Numbered from the stretch's first letter, positions 33,519-42,825 are shown. The stretch: 64,000 nucleotides of DNA from an uncultured Pelagibacteraceae bacterium (GCA_902558435.1 CACEDU010000001.1:1-64000); one strand, 5' to 3'. Numbers and translations are program-made. The notes: generated by a model from the letters alone, not told the origin.

Positions 33519-34960
33519 TAATATTTTCTCCAAAATGATGGAATAAATAATACTAATACAGCAAAGAGTTCTAATCTACCTAAAATCATCGCTAAACTTA
33601 AAATCCACTTTGAAAAATCAGATAAACTTGAAAAATTACCATTTGGACCGATAATATCACCTAATCCAGGCCCCACATTTGATATTGATGTTGCGGCTGC
33701 TGATATTGAAGTTGTTAAATCCAGACCACTTGTTGATAAAAGAGCGGTAATAAGAAAGAAAATTACAATATATAAAAATATGAATGAAATGATTGATGCC
33801 AAAAATTTTTCATCAATATTACTATTTTCATATTTTATTTTAAATATACCTCTTGGATAAATAACCTTTTTAAGTTGTACAGAAATAAATTGGAATAAAA
33901 TTTGAACCCTAAATATTTTAATTCCACAAGTAGTAGATCCTGCACATCCACCTATGAACATAAGTATAAGAAAATAAATTAATGGAAATTGACCCCATTC
34001 ACTAAAGTTTTGGGTTACGTAACCTGTCCCTGTTAAAATAGATATAACATTAAATGCTACAGATCTTATATCTGAAATGTTTTGGTTTTTAATTAACAAA
34101 TATACATACATTAAAAGGGTCGAAAAAATTACAATTTTGAAAAAAGTTTTAATTTGAGTATCATTAACAAATATTTTTTTGTCACCATTTAAATATTTGA
34201 TGTAAGCAATGAAAGGAATGCTTCCTAAAATAATAAATATGATTGATGTAAACTCGATAAGTGAACTATCAAAATAACCAATAGACTCGTTATAGTTTGA
34301 AAACCCTCCTGTAGCTATTGTTGTCATTGAGTGAACAATGCTATCAAAAAAGTTCATTCCAAATATTTTATAGAATAATGCACATATTAAAGTTAAACCT
34401 GAATATACCAAGATTAATCTCAATGCTATTTCTTTTGATCTAGGTAAAATTTTTTCTGGGGTATCACTTGTAGATATAACGAACAACTGCATTCCACCAA
34501 TATTCATAAGTGGCATCAAAGTTATTGCCATAACGATTATACCAATTCCACCTAACCACTGAAGCATTCCCCTCCAAAGTAAGATACTTTTTGAAGTTTC
34601 ATTTAAATTGGTAATTATAGTTGATCCGGTTGTAGTAATACCTGACATACTCTCAAAAAATGCGTCTGTAACACTTAAATTTATCTCAGAAAATATAAAT
34701 GGAAGTGAACCAAAAATAGCAATACTCAACCAAGATAACGCTGTTAAAAGAAAAGCCTGAGGTAAGCTAATTTTTTTATCATGATCTAAATTTGATAGTA
34801 AAAAGAGTATTCCAAATATAACAGTTACAATTCCAGAACTTACAAAACCAGAATCAAGTTCATCATAAAAAAACTGCGTTAAAATTGGCGCAATCATAGA
34901 TAAACCTAAAATAATTTGTAAAATTCCTAGGGTAAAAAAAACTGTTTTATAATTGGACAT
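33518..34960 (-). CDS. trkH: Trk-type potassium uptake protein TrkH
   Basis: This 480-aa inner-membrane K+ transporter has repeated M-P-M units. Pore-loop glycines are seen in S-G-I-T-T-T-G-S-T, M-T-T-I-A-T-G-G-F, I-L-T-G-T-G-Y and A-A-T-S-I-S-N-V-G-P-G. The W-L-G-G-I-G-I-I-V block is a TrkH signature. The cytoplasmic regulator TrkA is not adjacent. The start region is tandemly duplicated (34952-34974), creating an out-of-frame decoy ATG 13 bp upstream. It is the first gene of the trkH-ampG-NlpC/P60 group. Confidence 0.94.
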   Translation of the reverse strand: MSNYKTVFFTLGILQIILGLSMIAPILTQFFYDELDSGFVSSGIVTVIFGILFLLSNLDHDKKISLPQAFLLTALSWLSIAIFGSLPFIFSEINLSVTDAFFESMSGITTTGSTIITNLNETSKSILLWRGMLQWLGGIGIIVMAITLMPLMNIGGMQLFVISTSDTPEKILPRSKEIALRLILVYSGLTLICALFYKIFGMNFFDSIVHSMTTIATGGFSNYNESIGYFDSSLIEFTSIIFIILGSIPFIAYIKYLNGDKKIFVNDTQIKTFFKIVIFSTLLMYVYLLIKNQNISDIRSVAFNVISILTGTGYVTQNFSEWGQFPLIYFLILMFIGGCAGSTTCGIKIFRVQILFQFISVQLKKVIYPRGIFKIKYENSNIDEKFLASIISFIFLYIVIFFLITALLSTSGLDLTTSISAAATSISNVGPGLGDIIGPNGNFSSLSDFSKWILSLAMILGRLELFAVLVLFIPSFWRKY

Positions 34961-34974
34961 TTTGATTGGACATT
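34952..34974 (-). repeat. 10-bp direct repeat duplicating the trkH start codon
   Basis: On the minus strand AATGTCCAAT occurs twice, separated by CAA (13-bp period). The second copy contains the trkH ATG. The first copy provides an ATG in another frame, whose 8-codon reading frame ends inside trkH. Confidence 0.8.
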
Positions 34975-35046
34975 ATTTTATGGTAAATAAATTTCAACTC
35001 TATAAGAATTATTAAAAACGTTATTTAATAGACTGTTTATTAAAAA

Positions 35047-36615
35047 GTGATAGATAAAACAAATATAGACAAAACAAACGCTTGGCCTTTTGTTGAAGCT
35101 AAAAAGCTTCTGAGAGAGAGAAAAAAAAATATTGAAAACAAGGGAAAAATTATTCTTCAAACGGGATACGGCCCTAGTGGATTACCTCATATAGGTACTT
35201 TCGGCGAGGTTGCAAGAACTTCAATGATAGTTAATGCCTTAAATCATTTAACAGATCTTCCAAAGGAAATAATTACTTTTTCCGATGATATGGATGGACT
35301 TAGAAAAGTTCCTGACAATATTCCCAATCCTGAAAAACTTGAGGAAAATCTTCATAAACCCTTAACTCAAGTTCCAGATCCTTTTGAAAAATTTAACAGT
35401 TTTGGTGAACACAATAACGAAATGTTAAAAAATTTCCTAGATAAATTTAATTTTGAATACAGTTTTAAAAGTTCATCAGTTTTATATAAGTCTGGTTTTT
35501 TCAATGATACATTAAAGTTAATTTTGGAAAGTTACGAGGAAATAATGAATATAATTATTCCTACGCTTGGTAAAGAAAGACAAAAAACTTACTCTCCATT
35601 TTTACCAATATGTCCGGATACAGGGGTAGTATTAGAGATACCAGTTTCAGAACTAGATACTAAAAATTCAAAAATAATTTTTGATAATAATGGCAAAAAA
35701 TTAGAACAAAGTATTTTAAATGGAAATTGTAAATTACAATGGAAAGTAGATTGGGCTATGAGATGGTATGCCCTTGATGTAGATTTTGAAATGTATGGTA
35801 AAGATTTGATTGAGAGTGCAATTTTATCTTCAAAAATTATAAAATTATTGGGTAAGTCAAATCCCTCTGGCTTTGCATATGAGTTATTTTTAGATGAAAA
35901 AGGTGAAAAAATATCTAAGTCAAAAGGGAATGGTATTACAATCGATCAATGGTTAGAGTATGCATCACCTGAAAGTCTTTCCTTGTACATGTACCAGAAT
36001 CCAAAAAGAGCAAAAAAACTTTATAGAGAAGTAGTACCAAAGGCTGTCGATGAATATCTTGATTATATTGAAAAAGGTAAAACACAAGACGAACTTCAAA
36101 AACTAATGAACCCTGTTTGGCATGTTCATAATTCAGATATACCAGAGGAAAATTCAATTATGTCATTCTCAATGCTATTAAATTTAGTTGAGACCAGCAA
36201 TGCTGATAATAAAGAGTTACTTTGGAAGTTTGTTAAGAAATATAAGAAAGATATTAATGAGGATATGCATCCAATTTTTGATAAGTTAATTTCTTATGCA
36301 ATTAAATATTTTAATGACGTTATAAAGTCTAAAAAGATTTATAAAAAACCAAATGAAAACGAAAAAATTGCATTAGAGGCTTTAATACATTCTTTAGATA
36401 ACTGTGATGACACAATGAAACCAGAGGACATTCAGACTAAAATTTATACAGTTGGTAAAGAGAATGGCTATAAAGAAAATTTGCGTGATTGGTTCAAGTT
36501 GATATATGAGGTAGTTTTTGGGGTAGAAAATGGACCACGAATCGGTTTTTTTATAAGCTTTTTTGGAGTTCAAGAAACTAAAGAATTAATTAAAAGTAAA
36601 TTAAAAAATGTTTAA
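35047..36615 (+). CDS. lysK: Lysyl-tRNA synthetase, class I
   Basis: This 522-aa class I enzyme charges tRNA-Lys. The HIGH-type motif is P-H-I-G-T-F-G-E (about residues 47-54) after G-P-S-G-L. The KMSKS-type motif is K-I-S-K-S-K-G-N. R-D-W-F occurs near the C-terminus. The start is GTG at 35047; no suitable ATG precedes the catalytic domain. Class I LysRS is found in archaea and a minority of bacteria, including many alphaproteobacteria, so it replaces the class II enzyme. It overlaps pyrD by 8 bp. Confidence 0.96.
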   Translation: MIDKTNIDKTNAWPFVEAKKLLRERKKNIENKGKIILQTGYGPSGLPHIGTFGEVARTSMIVNALNHLTDLPKEIITFSDDMDGLRKVPDNIPNPEKLEENLHKPLTQVPDPFEKFNSFGEHNNEMLKNFLDKFNFEYSFKSSSVLYKSGFFNDTLKLILESYEEIMNIIIPTLGKERQKTYSPFLPICPDTGVVLEIPVSELDTKNSKIIFDNNGKKLEQSILNGNCKLQWKVDWAMRWYALDVDFEMYGKDLIESAILSSKIIKLLGKSNPSGFAYELFLDEKGEKISKSKGNGITIDQWLEYASPESLSLYMYQNPKRAKKLYREVVPKAVDEYLDYIEKGKTQDELQKLMNPVWHVHNSDIPEENSIMSFSMLLNLVETSNADNKELLWKFVKKYKKDINEDMHPIFDKLISYAIKYFNDVIKSKKIYKKPNENEKIALEALIHSLDNCDDTMKPEDIQTKIYTVGKENGYKENLRDWFKLIYEVVFGVENGPRIGFFISFFGVQETKELIKSKLKNV

Positions 36616-37648
36616 TATTATAAGACCACTAATTTTTAAATTTAGCCCTGAAGTAGCTCATTCTTTAGCGATAAAAGCACTTAAATTAAATAATATTTCT
36701 TACTCAAAACCTATAGATAATCATATTTTAGAAACAACTTTTTGTGAAAAAAAATTATCTTCACCAATTGGTGTTGCTGCTGGCTTTGATAAAAATGCTG
36801 AAGTATATAATCCTCTATTTAATCTTGGATTTGGTTTTGTTGAAGTAGGCACAATTACTCCAAAGCCTCAATTTGGCAACCCTAAACCAAGAGTTTTTAG
36901 ACTTGAAGAAGATGAAGCTCTTATTAATAGATTAGGTTTTAACAATTCTGGTTCAGAACAAATTAGTCAGACAATAAAGGAAAATAATAAAAAGGGTTTT
37001 TTAGGAATAAATATTGGACCAAATAAAGACTCCAAAGATAGAATTGAGGATTATTTAATTTGTTTTCGTAAATTTTATAATTTAGCTGATTATATAACTA
37101 TAAACATCTCCTCACCAAATACAGAAAATTTAAGAGACTTTCATAAACAGGATGAATTAAATTCATTAATTGATAAGCTAAAAAATGAAAAAAAAGAATT
37201 GAATTCAAACATTCCATTAGCAATAAAAGTTTCACCTGATCTTAATGACGATCAAATTAATGAAGTATCCAAGATCATTATGGAACAAGAAATTGGAATT
37301 ATTATTGTTTCCAATACCACAGATAAGAATAGAGAAAATTTAAAAAATATAAATAAATTAGAAAAGGGTGGACTATCAGGTAAACCAATTGAAAAGATTT
37401 CAAACGAGGCAATTTCTAAATTTTATAAAATTCTAAAAGATAAAACAAAAATAATAGGAGTGGGTGGTGTTAGTAATGGACAAGATGCTTTTGAAAAAAT
37501 CATTTCTGGTGCAACACTCGTTCAATTATATACTGGAATGGTTTACAGAGGTCCTCGTATAGCCTCAAAAATAAGTATAGAATTAATTGATTTATTAAAA
37601 AATAAGGGATTTAAAAATGTTTCAGAGGCTATTGGAACTAAAAATTAA
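36608..37648 (+). CDS. pyrD: Dihydroorotate dehydrogenase (quinone, class 2)
   Basis: This 346-aa flavoenzyme oxidises dihydroorotate to orotate in pyrimidine synthesis and feeds electrons to the quinone pool. The N-terminal amphipathic helix region (about residues 1-45) is the membrane-binding part of class 2 enzymes. G-V-A-A-G-F-D-K-N-A, R-L-G-F-N-N and the catalytic Ser in N-I-S-S-P-N-T are diagnostic. The C-terminal G-V-G-G-V-S block with L-Y-T-G binds FMN phosphate. It overlaps lysK by 8 bp. Confidence 0.96.
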   Translation: MFNIIRPLIFKFSPEVAHSLAIKALKLNNISYSKPIDNHILETTFCEKKLSSPIGVAAGFDKNAEVYNPLFNLGFGFVEVGTITPKPQFGNPKPRVFRLEEDEALINRLGFNNSGSEQISQTIKENNKKGFLGINIGPNKDSKDRIEDYLICFRKFYNLADYITINISSPNTENLRDFHKQDELNSLIDKLKNEKKELNSNIPLAIKVSPDLNDDQINEVSKIIMEQEIGIIIVSNTTDKNRENLKNINKLEKGGLSGKPIEKISNEAISKFYKILKDKTKIIGVGGVSNGQDAFEKIISGATLVQLYTGMVYRGPRIASKISIELIDLLKNKGFKNVSEAIGTKN

Positions 37649-37650
37649 TC

Positions 37651-37679
37651 TTGACGCGATAAGATTCAGATCTTATACA
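37651..37679 (+). promoter_or_regulatory. Candidate rpmB promoter
   Basis: In the 43-bp gap after pyrD, TTGACG (37651-37656) lies exactly 17 bp before TATACA (37674-37679). This is near-consensus spacing. The predicted start would give a leader of only a few bases before the ATG at 37692. Confidence 0.55.
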
Positions 37680-37691
37680 GGCTCATAATTT

Positions 37692-37973
37692 ATGTCTAAA
37701 AAATGTGAACTTACTGGAAAAATCCCACTTAAGGGTCATAATGTTAGTCATGCTAACAATAAGACTAAAAGAAGATTTCTTCCAAATTTAAAAAAAGTTA
37801 AGTTTAAAAGTGAACTACTTAAGAGAAGTTTAAGATTAACAGTCTCAAATGCTGGGGTTCGATCAGTAGATAAAAAAGGTAGTTTTGATCAATTTCTTAT
37901 TTCAGCCAAGTCTAGAGATTTATCACTAAGACTGAAAAAATTAAAAAAATCTTTAGTCAGTAAATCTGCATAA
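37692..37973 (+). CDS. rpmB: 50S ribosomal protein L28
   Basis: This 93-aa basic ribosomal protein starts with C-E-L-T-G-K and the [18 protein letters not shown] block that defines L28 (residues about 4-34). It lacks the zinc-ribbon second Cys pair of C+ forms. The stop overlaps the downstream transporter in TAATG. Confidence 0.97.
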   Translation: MSKKCELTGKIPLKGHNVSHANNKTKRRFLPNLKKVKFKSELLKRSLRLTVSNAGVRSVDKKGSFDQFLISAKSRDLSLRLKKLKKSLVSKSA

Positions 37974-38521
37974 TGAATAAGGTATTTTTAACACTCTCAT
38001 TTTTAATGGGATTGATTGTTTTAACGTCTAATTATTTAGTTCAATTTCCAATTAAATATTATGGTCTACAAGAAATTCTTACATATGGAGCATTCAGTTA
38101 TCCAATAGCATTTTTAATAACTGATCTAGCAAATAGATCTTTTGGTAAATTAGTTGCTAGAAAAATTGTATATATAGGTTTCACAATAGGTATTTTGTTT
38201 ACACTAATTTTCTCAACAAATTTTGCCGATTTAATCTCAGTAAGAATAGCAATTGGTTCAGGAACAGCATTTATTATTGCTCAATTATTGGATGTACAAA
38301 TATTTGATCAATTAAGACAAAAAAAATGGTTTATTGCGCCACTTGCATCTTCATTAATTGGCTCTACCGTTGATACATTCTTGTTCTTTTCAATTTCATT
38401 TTATGGAACAGGAATACCTTGGGTGACACTTTCTTTAGGAGATTTAGCAGTAAAGATTTTTGTTGCTTTAGTAATGTTGATACCTTTTAGGTTATTATTA
38501 GGTACTTTAAAAGCTGCTTAA
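37973..38521 (+). CDS. yhhQ: Queuosine precursor transporter (YhhQ/VUT family)
   Basis: This 182-aa membrane protein has about six hydrophobic segments. F-S-Y-P-I-A-F-L-I-T-D-L-A-N-R-S-F-G (about residues 40-57) and the later S-T-V-D-T-F-L-F-F and G-D-L-A-V-K motifs are typical of the VUT family (formerly DUF165). E. coli YhhQ imports 7-cyano-7-deazaguanine or the queuine precursor for tRNA modification. This gives a salvage role by homology. It overlaps rpmB by one base and ends 1 bp from aguA. Confidence 0.88.
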   Translation: MNKVFLTLSFLMGLIVLTSNYLVQFPIKYYGLQEILTYGAFSYPIAFLITDLANRSFGKLVARKIVYIGFTIGILFTLIFSTNFADLISVRIAIGSGTAFIIAQLLDVQIFDQLRQKKWFIAPLASSLIGSTVDTFLFFSISFYGTGIPWVTLSLGDLAVKIFVALVMLIPFRLLLGTLKAA

Positions 38522-38522
38522 T

Positions 38523-39587
38523 TCAAATTTTTGGCTCTTGTTGTGTCATGCAATGAATGGCTCCAAAACCCCAAATTAAATCACTACAATCAATGGCAAT
38601 AATTTTTCTGTCTATAAAAAATTTTCTAAAAATTTTTAAAACCTTTGTGTCTTCTTTCACATTAAATACTGGAACCAAGACTGTTTTATTGCTTATGAAA
38701 AAATTTAAATAGCTCGCCGGAACACGAGTTTTTTCTATTACAACTGGACTAGGCATAGGAACCTTAATAATTTTAAATTTTTTTCCATTTTCATCAGAAC
38801 TATTATGTAATATTTTTAAATTTTCTTTAAGAGCTTTATAATTTTTATCTGATCTATTTTTTTCTACAGCTATCATAATTGTTCTTTTTGAGACAAATCT
38901 TGCGATATCATCGATATGACCATGTGTATCGTCTCCTACAATTCCTTTATTAAGCCAAATAAAGTTTTTCGCATTCAAATATTTTGAAAACAGATTTTCG
39001 TAGTCAATTTTTTTGAAGCCTTTATTTCTCTCTTGTTTACTACTTAATAAGCACTCTCTTGTTAATAATATGGAGCCCGATCCATTATTATCAAATGCGC
39101 CTCCTTCCATTACTACTCTTTCAAATTTTTTTGAATTTACTTTATTTGGTAAAATACTTTCAATATTTAAGTACCTACTAATATAATTATTAATTTTGTT
39201 ATCGTTTCTAAAATTTTTATATTTTGACCAGGCATTAAATTTAAAATTAAGCATAGTCTTTTTTTTATTATTTTTATTGACTAAAAATATTGGTCCAGAA
39301 TCTCGTAACCAAAGTCTGTCTGTTTTAAGTTTATGAAATTTAATGTTAGATATATTGCATCCTATTTTTTTTAAATATACTCTAGTGGTATCTAGGCTTT
39401 TGGTATTATTTACTAATAAATCTACTCTTTGATATTTTGATAAATATTTAACTATTTTTCCAACTACATATGGAATTTTTTCAAATAATCCAGGCCAATC
39501 ATTTTTATTATGAGGCCAAGACATCCAAACTGATTTTTGAGGTTCCCATTCTGCGGGCATTCTGAATTCACCAATTTTCTTACTCAT
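38523..39587 (-). CDS. aguA: Agmatine deiminase (peptidyl-arginine deiminase family)
   Basis: This 354-aa guanidino-modifying enzyme is predicted to turn agmatine into N-carbamoylputrescine and ammonia. M-P-A-E-W-E-P-Q-K-S-V-W-M-S-W-P-H (about residues 9-25) is the family N-terminus. E-G-G-A-F-D-N-N-G-S-G, the catalytic pair G-H-I-D-D-I-A-R-F and the C-terminal nucleophile Cys in A-I-H-C-M-T-Q-Q-E-P are intact. It overlaps aguB by 8 bp and closes a four-gene polyamine operon. Confidence 0.92.
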   Translation of the reverse strand: MSKKIGEFRMPAEWEPQKSVWMSWPHNKNDWPGLFEKIPYVVGKIVKYLSKYQRVDLLVNNTKSLDTTRVYLKKIGCNISNIKFHKLKTDRLWLRDSGPIFLVNKNNKKKTMLNFKFNAWSKYKNFRNDNKINNYISRYLNIESILPNKVNSKKFERVVMEGGAFDNNGSGSILLTRECLLSSKQERNKGFKKIDYENLFSKYLNAKNFIWLNKGIVGDDTHGHIDDIARFVSKRTIMIAVEKNRSDKNYKALKENLKILHNSSDENGKKFKIIKVPMPSPVVIEKTRVPASYLNFFISNKTVLVPVFNVKEDTKVLKIFRKFFIDRKIIAIDCSDLIWGFGAIHCMTQQEPKI

Positions 39588-40461
39588 CTTCCGGATTTTT
39601 TAGAATATCTTTATAAAATTCAGTTCTTCTGTCTCTTAAAAAGGGCCAATGCTGTCTTGCAGTATCTATTTTTTTATAATCTATTTCACAAACTAAAATA
39701 TCTTCTTTTTTATTTCCTGCTTTTGCAACCACTTTACCACTAGGATCTATCACCATTGAATTACCCCAAAATTCAATTTTTTTCTTACCTTTAGTTTCTA
39801 CCCCAACTCTGTTTATGGCAGCCACATAAGTTCCATTAGCAATAGCATGAGATTTTTGCATTGTAATCCAAGAGTCCAATTGTGATTTACCAAACTTTCT
39901 TTTTTCTTTTGGATGCCATCCAATAGCAGTAGGATAAAAAATAATTTGAGCTCCTTTTAAAGCTGTTAATCTGGCTGCTTCTGGAAACCATTGATCCCAA
40001 CATATAAGGGGGCCTATCTTTCCAAATTTTGTCTTAACACTTTTAAATCCAAGGTCTCCAGGACTGAAATAAAATTTTTCATAATATCCCGGGTCATCAG
40101 GTATATGCATTTTACGATATTTGGACAAGATATTACCATTCTCATTAATAATGATACTAGTGTTATGATAAAACCCAGATGTTTTTTTTTCAAACATCGT
40201 AATATTCAATACAACACCAAGCTCCTTTGCTAAATCACAAAATATTCTAGAGATTTTTCCTGGAATTTTTTCTGCCAGTTTAAAGTTTGAATGACTTTCT
40301 GTTTGACAAAAATAATTAGTTAAAAATAGTTCTGGAAGACAAATTATATTTGCCTTTTTTTTTGCAGCTTTTTTAATATTTCTTATTGCTAATTCAATAT
40401 TAGATTGAATTGTACCTAAAGATTTACTTTGTATTAAACCGATTTTGGTTTTTTTGATCAT
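39580..40461 (-). CDS. aguB: N-carbamoylputrescine amidase
   Basis: This nitrilase-superfamily enzyme (about 293 aa) hydrolyses N-carbamoylputrescine to putrescine, CO2 and ammonia. The Glu-Lys-Cys triad is visible: Glu in C-L-P-E-L-F, Lys in Y-R-K-M-H-I-P, Cys in G-P-L-I-C-W-D-Q-W-F-P-E. The I-G-W-H-P block and the C-terminal R-R-T-E-F-Y are typical of AguB. I prefer the ATG at 40461; a TTG one codon upstream is also in frame. It lies next to aguA, its usual partner. Confidence 0.92.
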   Translation of the reverse strand: MIKKTKIGLIQSKSLGTIQSNIELAIRNIKKAAKKKANIICLPELFLTNYFCQTESHSNFKLAEKIPGKISRIFCDLAKELGVVLNITMFEKKTSGFYHNTSIIINENGNILSKYRKMHIPDDPGYYEKFYFSPGDLGFKSVKTKFGKIGPLICWDQWFPEAARLTALKGAQIIFYPTAIGWHPKEKRKFGKSQLDSWITMQKSHAIANGTYVAAINRVGVETKGKKKIEFWGNSMVIDPSGKVVAKAGNKKEDILVCEIDYKKIDTARQHWPFLRDRRTEFYKDILKNPEDE

Positions 40462-40464
40462 CAA

Positions 40465-41505
40465 TCAAAATATCTTGGAAAAATTTTTTCTCTCTCTATT
40501 TTTCCATTCACCTTTATGATAAGCATCACTTGCTATTAAGGGTAATACGCTTGTTGCTTCTGCAAATACCATTTGCTCTTTGGTAATATCTACTTTGCCC
40601 CATGAGCTTGCTTCTTTTAATGTAGAGCTACTGCATGCTCCATCTCTAGAATCAGCAACTGTGATTTGAATAGCATATTTATGCATATCTACATTTTTAC
40701 CTAAAAGTTCAGCACATATAACAGTATCTTGAATAAAATTTTTTGGTACACCTCCACCAATCATAAAAAGTCCTGACCCTTTAGATTTTATTTTAATTTC
40801 AGTTAATTCTCTAAACTCTCGTATTGAGTCAATAGTAATATGACTCTTTGGGTTTCTTTCTTGGTGCATCACAAGTCCAAATCCAGCACTCGAGTCAGTA
40901 AACGCAGGACAGAAAATTGGAACATTATTGTCATAGGCAACTTCAATTAAAGAGTCTTTCTTTTTTGCATTTGTTTTAAGATATTTTCCAATCTCTTTTA
41001 TAAATTCTCTTGATGTATAACTTTTTGGTTCCAATTGATCTGCAATTTCCCCGATGGTTTTATCGCACATCTGAAGCTCTTCCTCATCAATGTAAGTATC
41101 ATATATTCTATCAACATAGTTATTTCTTAACTCTGTATCATCTTGATACTGTGATCCCTGATAATGCTTAAATCCAAGTGCCTCAAAAAAATCCATATCA
41201 ATAATTGAAGCTCCAGTAGCTATTATTGCATCAACCATATTGTATTTTACTAAATCTCTGTAAATATGCATACATCCCGCAGCAGAAGTTGATCCTGCGA
41301 GTGTTAAAAAGATTGTGCAATCTTTATCTTTTATCATTTCATTATAAATATTTGCAGCATTAGCAGTCTCTCTTGAAACGAAAGACATTTTTTCCATTGA
41401 GGAAACAATTTTCCGAGCATCAAAAGAAGTTATATCAATATGCTCTACTTCTTTACTGAGTAAATCACTTTTCCTATTACTTGATTGGTTTTTATTTTCA
41501 GACAT
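40465..41505 (-). CDS. Deoxyhypusine synthase-like enzyme (possible homospermidine synthase)
   Basis: This 346-aa protein has the deoxyhypusine synthase fold. Motifs include L-A-G-S-T-S-A-A-G-C-M near the N-terminus, C-P-A-F-T-D-S-S-A-G-F-G in the middle, I-G-G-G-V-P-K-N-F-I (NAD site), and A-D-S-R-D-G-A-C-S-S-S. The active-site Lys (about residue 304) lies in S-S-W-G-K-V, matching the catalytic W-G-K of the eukaryotic enzyme. Bacteria lack the eIF5A substrate. Bacterial homologues are thought to move an aminobutyl group between free polyamines, for example to give homospermidine. The neighbours (ornithine-type decarboxylase with a TAATG overlap, AguB, AguA) all make putrescine, which fits. 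The product is not proven from sequence. Confidence 0.85.
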   Translation of the reverse strand: MSENKNQSSNRKSDLLSKEVEHIDITSFDARKIVSSMEKMSFVSRETANAANIYNEMIKDKDCTIFLTLAGSTSAAGCMHIYRDLVKYNMVDAIIATGASIIDMDFFEALGFKHYQGSQYQDDTELRNNYVDRIYDTYIDEEELQMCDKTIGEIADQLEPKSYTSREFIKEIGKYLKTNAKKKDSLIEVAYDNNVPIFCPAFTDSSAGFGLVMHQERNPKSHITIDSIREFRELTEIKIKSKGSGLFMIGGGVPKNFIQDTVICAELLGKNVDMHKYAIQITVADSRDGACSSSTLKEASSWGKVDITKEQMVFAEATSVLPLIASDAYHKGEWKNRERKNFSKIF

Positions 41506-42683
41506 TAAGCAACAAGAAACTCTTTATTTGCCTCTTTGTCGTACATAGTCATTATAGGATTATCCTCAACTTCATAAATTTCATCAGAGTAAAATCCGTT
41601 AAAGTTAGTTCTAAAAGTAAGTCCATAAGCGCCTAGTTGTCCAAGTTCTATATAATCGTTTTCTTTTATATTGTTAGGTAAAATAAAAGGTCCTTTCATA
41701 TAATCCATGCTATCACATGTTGGGCCATAGAAATCAAATGATGTTAGTTTTTTTGAAATAACTCTTCCATCAGTTATCATTTTTGAAGGGTATACAATAT
41801 TTGGAACACCAGCATCAAATAAAGTTCCATACGTTCCATCATTAATATAAAGTTTTTGTTTTTTTCTTAAATCTACTCTAACTATTGTTGAACCACTCTC
41901 TGCAACAATTGCTCTACCAGGTTCGCATATAATTTCAGGAAGTTTTTCTATTTTTAAATTTTCTAAGCTTTTTTTGATCTCATTGAAGTAGTTATCTAAG
42001 GATTGAGGTATTAAATCAGGATATATAGTCGGAAAACCACCCCCAACATTAATTACATCTGGTATTATTTTTGTTTTTTTTATAATATTTCCAATTTCAA
42101 ATATCCCTTTTGAATATGAAATTGGATGCATACACTGAGAGCCAACATGAAAACTTAGCCCAACCTTTTTTGCATATTGTTTAGTTAATCTTAAAAGTCC
42201 TACGGCTTCATTATTAATTGCTCCAAATTTTTTTGATAAATCTATTTCTGCATGTTCATTAGATACAGAAACTCTTACAAATAAGTCTAAGTCTTTTGCA
42301 TAATTTGTACTTTCAAGAATTTTTATTAATTCATCTTTAGTATCTAAAGAGAAAGTTTTGACGTTATATTTAAAATATGCATCCTTTATACTTTCTCTAC
42401 TCTTTACTGTATGCATATAAGAGCAATTAGCTTTTGGACTTAATTTTCTAATAGTCTCTATCTCCTTAATAGAGGCTACGTCAAAACTATTTATTCCACT
42501 TTCAAGGATAGTTTTTAAAACTAGCGGATGAGGATTAGTTTTTAAAGCATAAAGAATTTTGCCTGGAAAGTTTTTCTTAAAGTATTTAGAGGCCAATTTT
42601 ATTGACTCTTTTCTAATACAATAAACAGGTTTTGTTGGTCTCAGTTGATTAACTAATGCTTCAACTGACTTAAATTTTTGCAT
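41505..42683 (-). CDS. Ornithine-type decarboxylase (alanine-racemase fold PLP enzyme)
   Basis: This 392-aa fold-type III decarboxylase is predicted to make putrescine from ornithine; lysine or arginine remains possible. The PLP Lys48 lies in Y-A-L-K-T-N-P-H-P. H-V-G-S-Q and G-G-G-F-P form the phosphate site. E-P-G-R-A-I-V-A and the C-terminal C-D-S-M-D-Y motif contribute the catalytic Cys and substrate-binding Asp from the partner subunit. The family is the eukaryotic-like ODC rather than the large inducible SpeF. It is first in the polyamine operon. Upstream is a 144-bp gap with two inverted repeats that could control it. Confidence 0.92.
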   Translation of the reverse strand: MQKFKSVEALVNQLRPTKPVYCIRKESIKLASKYFKKNFPGKILYALKTNPHPLVLKTILESGINSFDVASIKEIETIRKLSPKANCSYMHTVKSRESIKDAYFKYNVKTFSLDTKDELIKILESTNYAKDLDLFVRVSVSNEHAEIDLSKKFGAINNEAVGLLRLTKQYAKKVGLSFHVGSQCMHPISYSKGIFEIGNIIKKTKIIPDVINVGGGFPTIYPDLIPQSLDNYFNEIKKSLENLKIEKLPEIICEPGRAIVAESGSTIVRVDLRKKQKLYINDGTYGTLFDAGVPNIVYPSKMITDGRVISKKLTSFDFYGPTCDSMDYMKGPFILPNNIKENDYIELGQLGAYGLTFRTNFNGFYSDEIYEVEDNPIMTMYDKEANKEFLVA

Positions 42684-42716
42684 ATCAGCACCTCTAAAAA
42701 AAATTTACAAAAAAAA

Positions 42717-42758
42717 CTGCATATCTAGTATGCAAGTTTCATAAATGCAGCATTTATG
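42717..42758. promoter_or_regulatory. Paired inverted repeats between the polyamine operon and regA
   Basis: Two dyads lie in the divergent gap. TGCATA/TATGCA (42718-42723 and 42729-42734, 5-base centre) and CATAAATGC/GCATTTATG (42740-42748 and 42750-42758, one central base) share an ATGCA core. Read towards the decarboxylase, the first dyad is followed by GTTTTTT, so it could also be a weak attenuator hairpin. Function is unknown. An operator for one or both genes, or an RNA element, are the two options. Confidence 0.5.
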
Positions 42759-42819
42759 CAAAAAAATTATTAATGTAAAGCAAATAATGCTATTGAAATA
42801 TTTAATTTTATTTCCATAT

Positions 42820-42825
42820 AGGAGG
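42820..42825 (+). promoter_or_regulatory. regA: Strong Shine-Dalgarno of regA
   Basis: AGGAGG ends two bases before the regA ATG (42828). A full match is uncommon in this window, where most starts have no visible ribosome binding site. The short spacing is unusual. Confidence 0.6.
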
